64,000 bases of DNA from Rehmannia glutinosa. Lineage: Eukaryota > Streptophyta > Magnoliopsida > Lamiales > Orobanchaceae. The position numbers and the translations under genes were made by a program. Position 1 is the first letter of the stretch. Each line of letters opens with the position of its first letter. A model generated the notes under the pieces. It was given only the letters and a program-made list of their open reading frames with translations. It ran no database searches and was not told the DNA's origin. Shown piece by piece: positions 22,735 to 34,489 of the stretch. Where the stretch lies: the NCBI GenBank assembly GCA_016081115.2, contig CM071926.1, positions 10,987,971-11,051,970 of the forward strand, written 5' to 3'.

Positions 22735-23972
22735 AATTTGATTGAGATTATGCATTCACATGTATATTTAGTGTATTTTACTTGGTCTCCTTAGAAAGAC
22801 GTGATACTGCGTATTCTTGTTGATTTTGACATGACCGTGTGAACTGTTCGTGCCAAAAAAAAGAGAAGAAAACCAATCGCATGGCCAAGTGATTCGTCTG
22901 GCGGTGGATTTTGTTTCTTAAATTCGTCGGGACCCTACCAGTGATCTATCAAAGCACCTATAAAAGGATGACCAAACCTTGGACGATTTTATCATTGAAA
23001 AATACTTGAAAATACATCTCCATACACAAAAATACACTAAGGTTACAAAAATTTACATACTTCTGAGAGGAAGGCACTAATCAACGAAGAACACCACAAG
23101 GCCTTTTGCATCTACAGAAGCACAAGGGTTCAAGGCTGGGAAGAAAGATCCATCCTGACAAGAAGGGTTCTATCCTCTTAGTTTAGATCTCTTATTTGTA
23201 CTTAAACGATGTCATACTATTTGATTTTAAGTTTGTCCATGAATTTGTTGTTAAATATGTTGGGCTAATCATTCTGATCCTAGGGCATAATCAAAACTGT
23301 GGATTCATGTTAATTCTATATTGATTGTTTTTCTTAATTGGTTTTTGTGTTCTATTATATGAATTTGAGTGATTGTTTCTTGTAGATTATCTGATTAATA
23401 ATTTGCATGTCATATTTATTAGTTCATAATTCGGGGATGAGTTCTAACAACCAAAAATCAAATTCAGATATAAACGGGTATAAAGTCGGGAAGCTTATAA
23501 TTGTTTGTGGGGAGTGCTTCAATTCAAAGATCTTTTGGGAGTTTATATTAATTGTTTAGTGGGGATGCTAGCAATTAGTATTAGTCAACTATTTATTTGC
23601 TTTAGGAGGGGGAATAAACTAATTTAGGAATTGAACTCATAGATACACTTAAACTAGTTTTGATAAAACGTTAATTGGAATTAATATTGAAGAAGCATGT
23701 TGAGATTATATGCCTAGGGTTTCTTTCATTTTTGTTGAAAACTTATGGAGTTCGGGTTTATAAAATTATGAATATTTTTACTTGATAATTTAGGGTTTAG
23801 TTTAGATAGATAATTTTATGATTTTCGACCGCTTCAATAAAATTGAAATAGGATATTTACTATAGACTAAGTGTTTCGTATTCAATCCCCTCGGGAATAC
23901 AACCTTACTACATTGCTACCCGCTAGCTACACTTTGTACACTTGCGCTTTAGTGAAAAGATTTTCACGATCA
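22735..23972 (+). repeat. 3' LTR of element D, 5' end deleted
   Basis: It is homologous to 19410-20278 and, inverted, to 58786-61134. The first ~40 bp (TGATACGTGTAAAATT... in the 5' LTR) are missing with the polypurine tract. It retains the ~410-bp segment lost from the 5' LTR, including GACATGACCGTGTGAAC. It ends CACGATCA at 23972. Confidence 0.82.
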
Positions 23973-23977
23973 ATAAC

Positions 23978-24100
23978 GCAATGATATCTCTTTGAAGGTT
24001 GTCATGTGAGCCCTAGATTGCATAATACTATCTCTTTGAAGGTTTATCTTTGGACTCGGATATCACTATGTTATCTCTCTAAAGGGTTATTGGAGGAGCC
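23978..24100. repeat. ~45-bp minisatellite, right part
   Basis: Continuation of 18760-19404 after element D: GCAATGATATCTCTTTGAAG, then GTTATCTCTCTAAAGG. About 2-3 units. Confidence 0.78.
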
Positions 24101-25549
24101 ACCAGGGATGACGTGGAGCCACCACTTATAGGACTTAGGCTAGGAGATGATATGTACGGTGTATAGCCACCTTTTACTGGGTTTACACTAGGATGAAGTC
24201 TTGATGGGTTCGGGATTATCGGAGTTGCCACTTACAAATGAGTGACCGGTTCTCTTTACATGAGTGAGTGATTATCTCTTGGTGCGAGGTGTTAATCTAC
24301 ATAAGTGATGCATTTCTAGCAAAAACCCCTACGTGGGGCATGCATCAGTTGAAAGAATATGAGGTGGCTGGGGAGTTTCGTTGTTCCCCTTCATGGTAAG
24401 CCTAGTTCTTGGTCCTCTCTTCGGCCTAGTTTTTCCTCGCTTGCTATGTATGGCTCTCTAGTTAGGTAGATATTGCTTAATGATATTTTATTCGTGTCTT
24501 TGGTAAGAACTCTCTAGCTTGGGGTGAGAAGTTGGAATAATGGTCCTAAGTTGATTTTAACTTGGTCTTCTTGGGTTCATGTTTTATGCTGGGATATACT
24601 TTCTTCTTTGATAAAGTTCACAACCTTTGTCTGGGTGTAATGTGCGTGTTGGGTTCATATAATTCATTTTGGTCATAATGTACTTCATGCATCTTTACCT
24701 TCAGGAGGTCCACTGATGGCATCTACCACTCCAGTAATAGGAGCATCTCGTCCATGTTCGTGCGTGGGTTGGGGGCACAAATGGTTCCCAAACGAGCATG
24801 TGGAGAGAACATGAGTGCTCGATCGAGCACAAGTTGGGGGCACCCGGTTGAGCGTGCGGATAAAATGAGCAGGCCAAGGTCCGAGTCGCCCGGCTGATTG
24901 CGATTGGTTGTGGGAAAAACCCCCCTGATCGAACATGCGAGGGGTTCCCGAGTCGGGTGTGCATCGACGTCGTGCATAAGGGTCTTTGCCACGCGTCATC
25001 ATCGTCGTCCGTCTCCTTAATGAGTTTGCATAATAGAGCTACCCATTCTTCATTTGTGTCACTTGGACTCCCTTTGGGATCTCTGTATTTCATATCATGG
25101 ATGGCTTGGGGCTATCTCATTTGGGGAGCTTACTTTGCACATGTCTCATACAACATGGAATCACCTCCTGTCGGGGGGTCCAAATGATTGTCATCTTCGG
25201 CATTGAATTTATCTAAGTGTTTGTGAGGGTTTCATGTTCTTTCATACTCTGGAACATTGGATGTTTCTACTCTCGCGAAGAGTGGTTCGGCTAGAATAGA
25301 AGAGCTTAAAATGTTCATTTTATGCAGCATAGTGTTCTTGGAATTCGCTTGGCTCACACGAATGGATTTTGACTCTTCTTTGGGGACACAAATGTTCTTT
25401 GGGGTGATATTGTGGTGCTCTTGCACGTTCTCTTCCTCTAGCAACTTCTTGTTCTCGTAGGTTATCACCCAGTGTAGGGCTTTTATTTCCATCTACTTCT
25501 CGAGCTATGTTAGGGTTGTTCGTTGTTGGCGGAGCTTGCAGGGATATAC
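24101..25549 (-). other. Old gypsy-like interior sequence, coding content unclear
   Basis: This is higher in GC than its surroundings. Several short open frames occur on the - strand (24685-25093), including MKYRDPKGSPSDTNEEWVAL and a Gln/Arg-poor tail, but none gives a domain I can name. 24110-24330 has LTR- or UTR-like wording (GTTGCCACTTACAAATGAGT). The piece ends at the left target duplication of element E and continues at 39712 on the far side, where gag-leader features are visible on the - strand. I infer that both belong to one - strand gypsy element. Confidence 0.35.
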
Positions 25550-27115
25550 GGTTGGGAAATTAATTTTTAGATTTTGATGAATGCCATGTAAAACTTAGAA
25601 TAGAAAGTTGGCACCCTATTTTCCTTGTAATTTGCACTGTAATAGATAGGGTTGGTCGAGCTGAGTTAAGTCAGCTATGCCTGAACATGCAAGAAGTCAA
25701 CTGGAGACTAGAAGGAAGACTCCGCTGTGAGGCAGCTGAGTGTAGCAAGAAAGAAAAGACAGGAACTCAACTGAAGTTGCAGCTGAGATGCACGAGCAAA
25801 GTGCGATCAAGTCAACTCAAGATAGCCAAGTCTTGAGTTGACGTGATGTATGAGTCATCCATGATTGGAAGGCGACTCAAGTCATCCTGGGAAATCAAGA
25901 AAATGTTTGTCAAGTGGAGACAATCGAAAGAGATCCATTGCACGAAGTCAAGAAAATTACTTAAACAAGTAATACTCCCATATCGCCTTTCTTAAAGTGT
26001 TCAAATCCCCGAGCGTGCAAAAGGAATAAACCAATGGGAAGCACTCGCACTGCGTGTCGAACTCGAAAAGTCAAGACTCATTTAATACGAGGTAATGTCA
26101 ATTCCAAGGACTGCAACAAGACAAGACAACGACCACAAGTATCTTTTGAAAATTAACCTATCTCTTCAACGGGCAAATTTCAAAAGAACACTATAAAAGG
26201 TCGAGGAATCACCTTGAGAAAAGGTGACCTTGATTACCCGAGAAAACCATTACAAGCAAGAATGCAATATCTCAGAACTTTGAAATATTCTCAAGTCATT
26301 TAAGCTCAATCCTCAAGCCTACATTACGAGGAAATCAATCCAACACTCATCCGTGAAGGAAAGACGACTTCAATCGAGTTGAAGAGGAAACATTTGAAGA
26401 ATCAAGGGGTCTACATTCCACAAAGGATTGTAGAAAGGTTCAAGTCGAACCGGTCTCAAGTTTTGGAGGGCTTCGTGATCAAATCCAAGAAGCTTGAGCA
26501 AGTGGGTTGTAGTAGGAAGGAGAGCCCCTGTGAAGAAGGTGAGTCGCACGAGAAGCCACCGTGTGTGACCAAGGCATCTCCGGATCGAGTCCCAAAGGAT
26601 CAAGTCACCGTGTGATCAAGACTTGCATCCTGATGATAACCACTTTGTACATTGAGCATTACTTAGTGGATTCCTCCAGAGTTGGAAAAGAGAGGAGTAG
26701 AAGAATTACCCCATCTTGAACCTCTATAAAATTTATTGTGTCATTTGCATTTCAAAGACTTTAATTCTCGCATATTATTTTGATATCTACTGATAAATTT
26801 GATGTCCATCGATAATTAACAAAGTGATATAATCAAGTATTAAAACAAACTTAAACCAAGATTCAAGGGTGTTAAGTCTTCCAATAAAAATATATCACAA
26901 ATGAGTTAAGTTTTAGTCAAAACAACTGAGTTATTCTATCAATAGCTCGGTCCGAAATGCTGAGTGGCTAACTCTGCTGATCAACTAACTTAGTTGTCCA
27001 TCAAGGACTTAGCTGTGAAGTATTAACTCTGAACTTCTTAAAAGGACTAAATCGAAAAGTTGGTAAGGTTTATTCAACCCCTTCAACCTTACACTCACAC
27101 CCTCGGGGACCTACA
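25550..27115 (+). repeat. 5' LTR of Sirevirus E
   Basis: It begins GGTTGGGAAATT, where the 3' LTR has TGTTGGGAAATT, so the terminal T has changed to G. It ends GGGGACCTACA. A TATA box CTATAAAAGG lies at 26191-26200. The right portion contains TTCAACCCCTTCAACC and ACTCACACCC, as in the solo LTRs. Confidence 0.93.
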
Positions 27116-27117
27116 AG

Positions 27118-27129
27118 TGGTATCGGAGC
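27118..27129 (+). promoter_or_regulatory. PBS of Sirevirus E
   Basis: TGGTATCGGAGC, two bases after the LTR. One mismatch to TGGTATCAGAGC, the complement of the initiator-Met tRNA 3' end. Confidence 0.9.
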
Positions 27130-27239
27130 GGTTGGTTCATTGAGCCTTCCGCACCGTTCTTGAACTAGATCTCCAATCTCTCAAAGCTTGCTTTAGCACT
27201 TGATCTTTCAAAACTCTTTTATTCAGCAAAGTTATTATC

Positions 27240-29560
27240 ATGGAAGCAAATTTGACACGTATCCATATGTTCACAATTGAGCAATTTGATGATTGGAATA
27301 TTCGTATGCAAGCTCATCTATCAGCTTTACACAATGAAATGTGGATAGTAATAGAAGATGGGCCACTGCAAATTTTAAAAGTGAACACAACCGCAAGGAG
27401 GATCATTGCGGTGAAGGAGAAGAGGATGTTGCTCCCGGACCGGCTATGGTTGAAAAACCAAGAGTTGAATGGACAAATGATGACAGAAAAAGATACAACT
27501 TGGACAATGTGGCCAAGGATATTCTTTACAAAACTCTGGACAAAGCCATGTTCAACAAAGTCAAATCATGCAAGACTGCAAAAGAAATATGGGATAAGCT
27601 AACCCTGATCTGTGAAGGCTCTAAGCAAATCAAGGAAAATAAACTATCTTTGTTGTTGTACAAAAATTTGAAAACTTTAAGATGCTTGCAGAAAAACCTT
27701 GGATCAATCGGGATGCTCGGTTCACGAAATTACCAATGAGTCATCGCGCACTTGGAAAAGAATATACAGAAGAAATGTGTATGAAGATTCTAAGAAATCT
27801 CCCAAATGAATGGGAAAATGAAAGTCATGGCCCCGAGACACTCCATGGGCTATCAAAAACATCCAACCATGAGCTATTCTCGGATCTCAAAGCCTACGAA
27901 TTTGAGTGAGAAGAAAAGACCTAGAAGAGACAGTTGTGCCCAAAACAAATTTTCTAATAGCTAAGGATGCTAAAAGAGCTAAGGTCAAGGAAGTCATTGA
28001 CCAAGAGGAGATTGCCCTGATGGTTAAAAGGTTTAACAAATTTTTCAACAAGAATTACAAAAGAGGCAAAGGTGAATCCTCCAGAAGACACTCAGCTCCA
28101 TCCAAGTCAAGGGAAGATAGGCCATCCAAAAGAACAGAGCATCAAAAGATTGAGTATCAAAGAGCTGACAATCCAAGGATGGAAAGAATTGATCAAAAAG
28201 TTGAAAATCTATCTTTGCTGAACCGCAGTAACCCGGCTACTATGCCATTGATTGCCCATATCCTGGAAAGAAAAGTCTTGAGAAAGAAGACAAGAGAAGA
28301 AAAAGGCAATGTTAGTGCGCAGAGATCACGAGACAAATGAAGTCAAAAGACACCGCAGACTCAGAGAGTAGTGAATATGACTACTCAAGTGACTCTGAAG
28401 AAGAAGCCTTGATATGTCTAATGGCCAAAGAACAAGACCAACCTCACCAAGAAGATGAGGTACACTCTAACTCATCTCACTCAGACACTAGTGATAGTGA
28501 CTGTGACACACACACCTCATCACCCACTAATCTTTATGATTCATTAGGCAAAATGATGAAAGACTTTGAGCACATTAAATCCTCACACACACTGCTAAAT
28601 GAGGGAAACACTGCTTTCAAAGCGAAAACTCACAAAATGACTAAGGAGCCGAGTACTCCGAGTCACATAGGCGATGAGAATAAAGAAATAAAGGTGAAAA
28701 TGCTAAGTTAATAGCAGAGGTAGCTGCTATAGAAAAGAGGGAAAATGACCTCAAAAATGTGATTGCCTCATTCACTAAGGCATCTAAATCTTTGGATGAT
28801 CTCGTTATGAGCCAAAGAGAATGTGGAGATAAGACAGGCTTAGGATTTAATTCCTCTATGCTAAGTCAAGCTCCCAAAGTGATTTTGGAAAAAGGATCTA
28901 CAAGCAATGAAGCATCTCAAAAATTCAAAACTCCAAATGGTGCACACACATTCATTCCAAAGAACAATCACAACCAAACTGGCCTTGCTTATAAAGGAAA
29001 TGGAAAACAGCTAGCTAAGTATGCTGAAAGGACAACTGAGAAGAAATCCAACCGAGTTCCTCAGCAAACTCCAAACAGAAAGTACTCTGTAAAGAAGAAA
29101 CAGAGCTACCAAAAACCCCAGAAATTCTATAAAAGGAACACATATGATGGGAATGGTAGAAATTATCCAAGCCAAGTGATTGGAATAATGTGAACTATCA
29201 AAAAGACCTATGGAATACATGCCTAGATGGCAAAGGCCTAGAACTCAGCAAAGGCCATTCCAAAGGCAAAAGAGCTATTCTCACCACACATATGCACCCA
29301 AACACTACACACAGAGGTATCACAACTACCCAAGGAAGGCAATTGCTAAAACACATGCACAGGCATACAGACAAAAGAGACAGTTGTATGAACCTAGAAC
29401 CCCCAAGCAATTTGCCAAAATTAATTATGATTATGGCACGATAGATGGCAACCTCTTAGAGTCAAATCATTTGGCTATAGGTTGGTTGGATCATCTTACA
29501 ATACTAACCCCTTAGGACCCAGACAAGTATGGGTACCTAAAACCTAATTTTCTTGATTGC
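27240..29560 (+). pseudogene. Gag of Sirevirus E
   Basis: The start at 27240 gives MEANLTRIHMFTIEQFDDW. Later pieces in other frames read YNLDNVAKDILYKTLDKAMF, CKTAKEIWDKLTLICEGSKQ, MCMKILRNLPNEWE and LFSDLKAYEFE: the UBN2/DUF4219-type gag core. 27906-28340 is Lys/Arg-rich with FNKFFNKNYKRGKG, and near 28235 the second half of a zinc knuckle (GYYAIDCP); the first Cys pair is lost in a damaged stretch. 28337-28711 has DSESSEYDYSSDSEEE and ALICLMA, a Sirevirus gag signature. 28759-29193 and 29210-29515 form the Gln/Tyr/Arg-rich C-terminal part. At least six frame changes are needed. Confidence 0.86.
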
Positions 29561-31210
29561 AGGTTCAAGGAACAGCTGAGTGCCAAGGAACCTGGTACAT
29601 GGATAGTGGCTGTTCCAGACACATGACAGGAAACAAGAAAAATCTGTCAAAATTTAAGGAAGTTAGAGGTGCAAAAGTCATATTTGGAGGAAATGAAGCT
29701 CCAAAGAGAAAATAAGAGGCATTGGATCCATCAAGAAAAATGGATTAGAAATTATAGATATTGCATATGTTGAATGCCTCAATTCAACTTACTAAGCATA
29801 AGTCAACTCTGTGACAAGGGCTATAATGTTGGATTCAATATGGGAGTGTGCCAAATTAAGAACACTCAATCTAATGAAGTAGTCTTTACAAGGATGCGGA
29901 TACAAAAAGAACATGTATGTGGTGGATTGGTCAATCAACATCAAGCACTTGTCTACTAGCAAAGAGCACAACCGAATCAAGTTGGGTGCACAAGAAGCCG
30001 AGTCACCCGAATTTCAAAACTATTAACAAACTTGCAAGAAGTAATCTTGTAGAAGGACTTCCGGACTCAGTATACAAGAAGGAGAGTGTATGTGATGCAT
30101 GCCAGATGGGAAAGCAAATCAAATCATCATTCAAAGAAAAGACATGTCCACCTTCAACAAGAATATTACACTGCTACATATGGATCTATTTGGTCCTGTT
30201 GAACCAAATGCAAGCATAAGTGGAAAGAAATACACCTTGGTGGTAGTAGATGACTACTCGGATACACATGGACAATTTCCATGTGTAAGAAGAAAAAAAC
30301 CCCTGCGAAACTACCACAAATGATGAAGAGAATCCAAAATGAGAAGAGTCAAACCATTATCAAAATAAGATCCGTGAGTAAATCGAGTTTGTCAATGGTA
30401 TAATAACTTAGTATTGTATTGAAAATGGTATTGGTCATGAATTATCTGCACAAAGGACTCCAGCGACTCAAAGAATGGAGTTGCGAGAAAGAAGGAACAG
30501 AACTCTCAAAGAAGCAAGCAAGGACCATGTTAGTCAAGACAGTCGCTAAAAGATTTTGGGTCAAGCAATAAACACAAAGATGTTGTACTCAAAATAGATG
30601 CATGATAAACAGACAAAATGACAAAGACTCCCTATGAGATTTGGACAGGAGAAAGCCAAATGTTGCATATTTTAAAATATTTGGATGCAAATGCTTCATT
30701 CATAACAATGGCAAAGATAATTTAAAGGCTTTTGATGCTAAAGTGATGAAGGTATCTTCTTAGGATACTCAAAAAACCAAAGCCTACAGAGTGCTCAACA
30801 AGAGGACAATGGTTACGAAGAGTCTATTCATGTAGTGTTTGATGAACCCAATGTAAATGGAGAAGACATTGAAGAGTCACCGAATCGCCAACCATGCGGT
30901 CCCTATGTTGAAGTCGAGCTGGAATTATAAACCCGGATGAAGATGAGATAGCCGAGTCTCAAAGATACCGGGAAATATGCGGCTAAGTGATGATGAGAGA
31001 GCCGATCAAAATAACACAAATCGCAAAACGATCAATCCAAATTAACTTACTCCAACTCGATGTAAGGTGGCCGAGAGATCATCCACGAGAACTAAACATT
31101 GGAGATGTAAGAGAAGGTGTGAAAACCAAATCTTAACTCAACAAGAAGCTATGTTCATTTGTTTTATCTCACAAATAGAGCCAAAAGATGTGTCGCAAGC
31201 ATTGGATGAC
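29561..31210 (+). pseudogene. Protease and integrase of Sirevirus E
   Basis: Protease: TWYMDSGCSRHMTG with the catalytic Asp-Ser-Gly at 29602-29610, then KFKEVRGAKVIFGG. 29774-29959 reads LLSISQLCDKGYNVGF and CQIKNTQSNEVVF. GAG-pre-integrase follows near 30000 (HPNFKTINKLA, CDACQMGKQIKSSF). The integrase core starts at HMDLFGPVEPNASISGKKYT (30180-30240; first Asp). 30320-31210 is badly scrambled; the second Asp/Glu region and C-terminal part (IFGCKCFIHNNGKDNLKAFD) survive only as short words in shifting frames. Confidence 0.83.
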
Positions 31211-31215
31211 ACACA

Positions 31216-32170
31216 TTGGATTCAAGCCATGCAAGAAGAGTGAATCAGTTTGAAAGGGACAAAGTGTGGGAATTGGTTCAAAGACCTACCCATCAAAATG
31301 TTATTGGCACTAAATGGGTGTTCAGAAACAAGATGAATGAGGAAGGTTCTGTGGTAAGAAACAAAGTAAGATTGGTAGCCAAAGGGTATTGCCAAGAAGA
31401 ATGAATAGATTTTGATGAAACTTTTGCTCCTGTGGCAAGATTGGAAGCCATAAGAATGTTTCTTGCATATGCTGCTCACAAGAACTTCATTGTATATGAA
31501 ATGGATGTAAAGAGTGCATTCCTTAATGGGTTATTGGAGGAAGAAGTGTATGTTGAACAACCTCTAGGATTTGAGCAGAAGACTCTTGGAGATAAAGTAT
31601 ACAAACTCAAGAAAGCTTTATATGGATTGAAACAGGCACCAAGAGCATGGTATGATACATTATCACAATTCCTAACTGAGAACGGATTCACAAAAGGCAA
31701 AGTGGATAGAACCCTCTTCAGAATTCAAGATGGGAAGAGTATACTGCTTGTCCAAATATATGTGGATGACATCATCTTTGGATCCACAAACAAAGAGTCA
31801 TGTGATAAATTCTCAAATCTCATGCAAAGCAAATTTGAAATGAGCATGATGGGAGAATCGACATTCTTCCTTGGACTCCAAGTAAAACAAATGAAGGATG
31901 GAACCTTCATAAGTCGGACAAAATACACCGAGATTTAATGAAGAAATTTGGTATGGAAGAGAAGTCTTCTATGAAAATACCAATGAATACATCATCAAAA
32001 TGGATATGGATACAGATGGCAATCATGTGGATCAAACAAGATACAGAGCACTTATTGGATCATTGCTCTATCTCACAAAGAAGGCCGGACATCACCTTTG
32101 CTATAGGTGTATGTGCAAGATTTCAATATGCTCCAAAAAGAAAGCCACATGACCGCAAACCAAGAGAATC
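31216..32170 (+). pseudogene. Reverse transcriptase of Sirevirus E
   Basis: 31216-31404: QRPTHQNVIGTKWVFRNKMN and VRLVAKGYCQEE, ending at a TGA. 31432-31938: YEMDVKSAFLNGLLEEEVYV (motif A), KLKKALYGLKQAPRAWYDTL, catalytic YVDD at 31759-31770 (VQIYVDDIIFGSTNKES) and KFEMSMMGESTFFLGLQVKQ. This is the best-preserved pol domain of the element and clearly Sirevirus in wording. The C-terminal part (31938-32170; LLDHCSISQRRPDITFAIGV) is shifted. Confidence 0.9.
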
Positions 32171-32701
32171 TTGAGATATTTGAAAGGAATCCAAGAAGTT
32201 GGCTTATGGTATCCGAAGGAAGGTGGATTCAAGCTAATTGGTTACTCAGACTCTGACTATGCTGGATGTAGAGTTGACAGGAAAAGTACCTCAGGTACAT
32301 GTCAAATGCTTGGAAATAGATTAATTTCCTGGTTTAGCAAGAAGCAAAATTCTGTAGCCACCTCCACACCGTGGCTGAATACATAGGCATGCGGGCAAAC
32401 AAGTGCCCAAGTCTTATGGATGAGACAGCAGCTGAGAGACTATGAAGTTGAAGAAAAGGAAATTCCAATTATGTGTGATAACACAAGTGCAATTGCAATC
32501 ACTCAGAATCTTGTGCTGCACTCAAGAACAAAGCACATTGATGTCAGATATCACTTCATAAGAGATCATGTAGAAAGGAAAGACATCACCTTGGAATATA
32601 TCTCAACTGATAAGCAGTTAGCTGATATATTCACAAAACCATTATGTGAATCAAGATTTGAAGAACTCAAACATGAATTAGGGTTAATTGAGCTGAGTTG
32701 A
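32171..32701 (+). pseudogene. RNase H of Sirevirus E
   Basis: 32171-32386 reads KGIQEVGLWYPKEGG, GYSDSDYAGCRVDRKSTSGT (first catalytic Asp) and SWFSKKQNSVATST, then a break where the AEAEY-type Glu box should be. 32420-32701 continues with PIMCDNTSAIAITQNLVLHS (Asp), TKHIDVRYHFIRDHVERKDI and ADIFTKPLCESRFEELKHE, ending in LGLIELS with a TGA. The Glu box is destroyed by a few missing bases near 32380. Confidence 0.88.
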
Positions 32702-33253
32702 TACTCAGAAGACTCAAAGAAAAGAGAAGAAACATGAAAAGATGAAAAAGAGCTAAACTCCCGAATCAAACTAAGTGAATCACCAGATCGGAGAATCACC
32801 AAGTTCAAGTTAGCTGATAGCTGAGTACCTATGTGAAAATAAAGAAGAGTTGAATCAGCTAAGGAGTAAGCTGAAACATTTATGAGCAAAGTGACAAAAA
32901 TGCAGTCGCTTTTACTAAGCGGGAATGTTTTTAATAATGACGTCAGCATAATTATGACGTGTACAGTCAAAAGCTGCATACCAAGCTTATGATTAGATAT
33001 AAATGCTGCCGCATTAAATGCGAGAAATTAAATGTTAATCGGCGTGCAAAATTTGAGCCGTTGATCTTGATCAAATTTCAAAAACTACCCGCACGTCCTT
33101 TCATAACCCATACATATACCATTTCGTCCGATTTTCTCTCACTTTACCAAAACTGTTCATCTCTCTCAAGAGCAAATAAAGCATTTTTACTCTCAAAACC
33201 CTACAAATCTTCAAAGCTTAGTTTCAAAGTCTCATTCGGTAAATCTTCAAGAA
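32702..33253 (+). other. Spacer and leader before the env-like ORF of Sirevirus E
   Basis: There is no gene. It contains TGACGTCAGCATAATTATGACG (32939-32960), two TGACG boxes 15 bp apart, and a pyrimidine-rich segment (33115-33200) before the first ATG. The layout resembles the spacer of element A and could be the leader of a spliced or internally started message. That is inference only. Confidence 0.35.
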
Positions 33254-34489
33254 ATGGCATCTACGTACGACTTCGTCAAGTTGGGAAAGCAAATCCACAC
33301 GGGATCTACTGTGGATTTTGAAGGCATGATCAAACAAGGGTTAGACGAAACCCTTGTGAAGAAAATAGCAGAGAAGTTGGAGAAATCAGGACTGAAATCC
33401 TTTTTGTCGATGGAGTTTCAAATGACCTACGTGGAGGAGGTTGCACGCTTCTAGTGAACGCCGGTTCACGATGAGGGCATCAAGTCCTCTGTTCATGGGA
33501 AAGATTTCACCATCACTGCCAAGGATCTAGCAGAACGCTGTTCGTTGCCGGCGGAAGGAGTATCGGAGATTTATGAAACTGATGTTAACCTGGCTGCTGC
33601 ATGGAAGGAAGTAGCCAAACCCGATCGTCTTTGCAAAGGTTGTCTACAAAATGATAAGAAAGAAGTCAAGGAGGATTACCACAAGTTGTTAGACATTGTT
33701 GCCAAATGCATAGATATCAAGTTTGGAAGCTTTAATCAGTTGTCCAAAACCAAGTTGATCGTGATGGCTGCGATCATGGAATAGAAAAAGGCGAACTGGT
33801 CTGAGTTTGTATACAGCAGACTCTGCCAGAATATTGGGAATAAATCCTTCAAGGATGATGGTTCATTTGGACGATCTTTGGGTTATGGCCTGGTGATTGG
33901 CCGGATGATGGAAGTGAAGGGAGTCCCTCTTCGACATGGAAAAGCATTCCATGTAAACAAGAAAATGTTCCGATCGAACCTTTCTGGAGCACAGAAGAGA
34001 GCGTACGCCAAGAGGGATGATACGAGTGACGGAGAATCAGTTGGCCCTGAAGAAACAGTTGTCTCCTCCTCTCCCCAGAAGAAGATTGCCCCTACAGCTG
34101 CAAAGAAGATTGCTACCCCTGCAGCAAAGAAAAAGAAATCCGCACCTGCCCCTGCAGCCGAGTCACTTGCCCTAGCAGCAGTGGAGAAGGAATCCCAAAT
34201 GCCTTCTCCAGTTATTAAGAAAAGGAGGACTGATAAGTCGAGAAGGCCAGCTCCTCAGAAAAGGACAATAGCACCGGCCCCCACCGCCCAGGACTCGGAG
34301 GAAACTGCATCCGAACCAGAAATTCCTCTCGGTAAGGACCAAACGGAGAAGACTCTTCAAGCGGTCGAGCTTGAGAAAACAACAGTCCGCCACTCACCGG
34401 AGCAGATCAGCGAAACAATGGGGAGAAGTAGAGTCTCCGAGACTATTGATGCAACGCAAAAAGTCTGTTTGGCCGATCAACAGAGGTAA
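33254..34489 (+). pseudogene. Env-like ORF of Sirevirus E, N-terminal half
   Basis: One frame from ATG 33254 to a stop at 34487-34489. It is broken by TAG-TGA at 33452-33457 (an indel pair, since the neighbouring frame gives a better join) and TAG at 33782-33784. The first ~200 residues (MASTYDFVKLGKQIHTGSTV; KDLAERCSLPAEGVSEIYET; KLIVMAAIME; FGRSLGYGLVIGRMMEVKGV) look like the same 'putative plant transposon protein' core as in element A: a short helix-rich domain with an aliphatic LPxEGV turn. The rest is Ala/Pro/Lys-rich (KKIAPTAAKKIATPAAKKKK) and resembles a disordered nuclear or nucleic-acid-binding tail. No signal peptide or membrane helix is visible. Confidence 0.7.

Larger units (their letters stand above)
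19410..23972 (+). mobile_element. Athila-like non-autonomous Ty3/gypsy element D
   Basis: LTR ends are TGATACGTG (19410) and TTTTCACGATCA (23972), flanked by perfect ATAAC duplications (19405-19409, 23973-23977). A GGCGCC-type PBS, a gag fragment with the AIHLRSG motif typical of Athila gag, and a long non-coding interior follow. No protease, RT, RNase H or integrase is seen in about 2.45 kb of interior. It must have been mobilised by another element. Element G (58786-64000) is a relative in opposite orientation. Confidence 0.85.

Noticed and set aside
24685..25093. His/Pro/Cys-rich - strand frame as a possible host gene
   Set aside because: Three overlapping frames are equally open, no start context or domain; more likely old element sequence of higher GC.
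33878..34489. Histone H1-like or nuclear host protein suggested by the Ala/Lys/Pro-rich tail
   Set aside because: It is in frame with the env-like core upstream and inside the boundaries of Sirevirus E.
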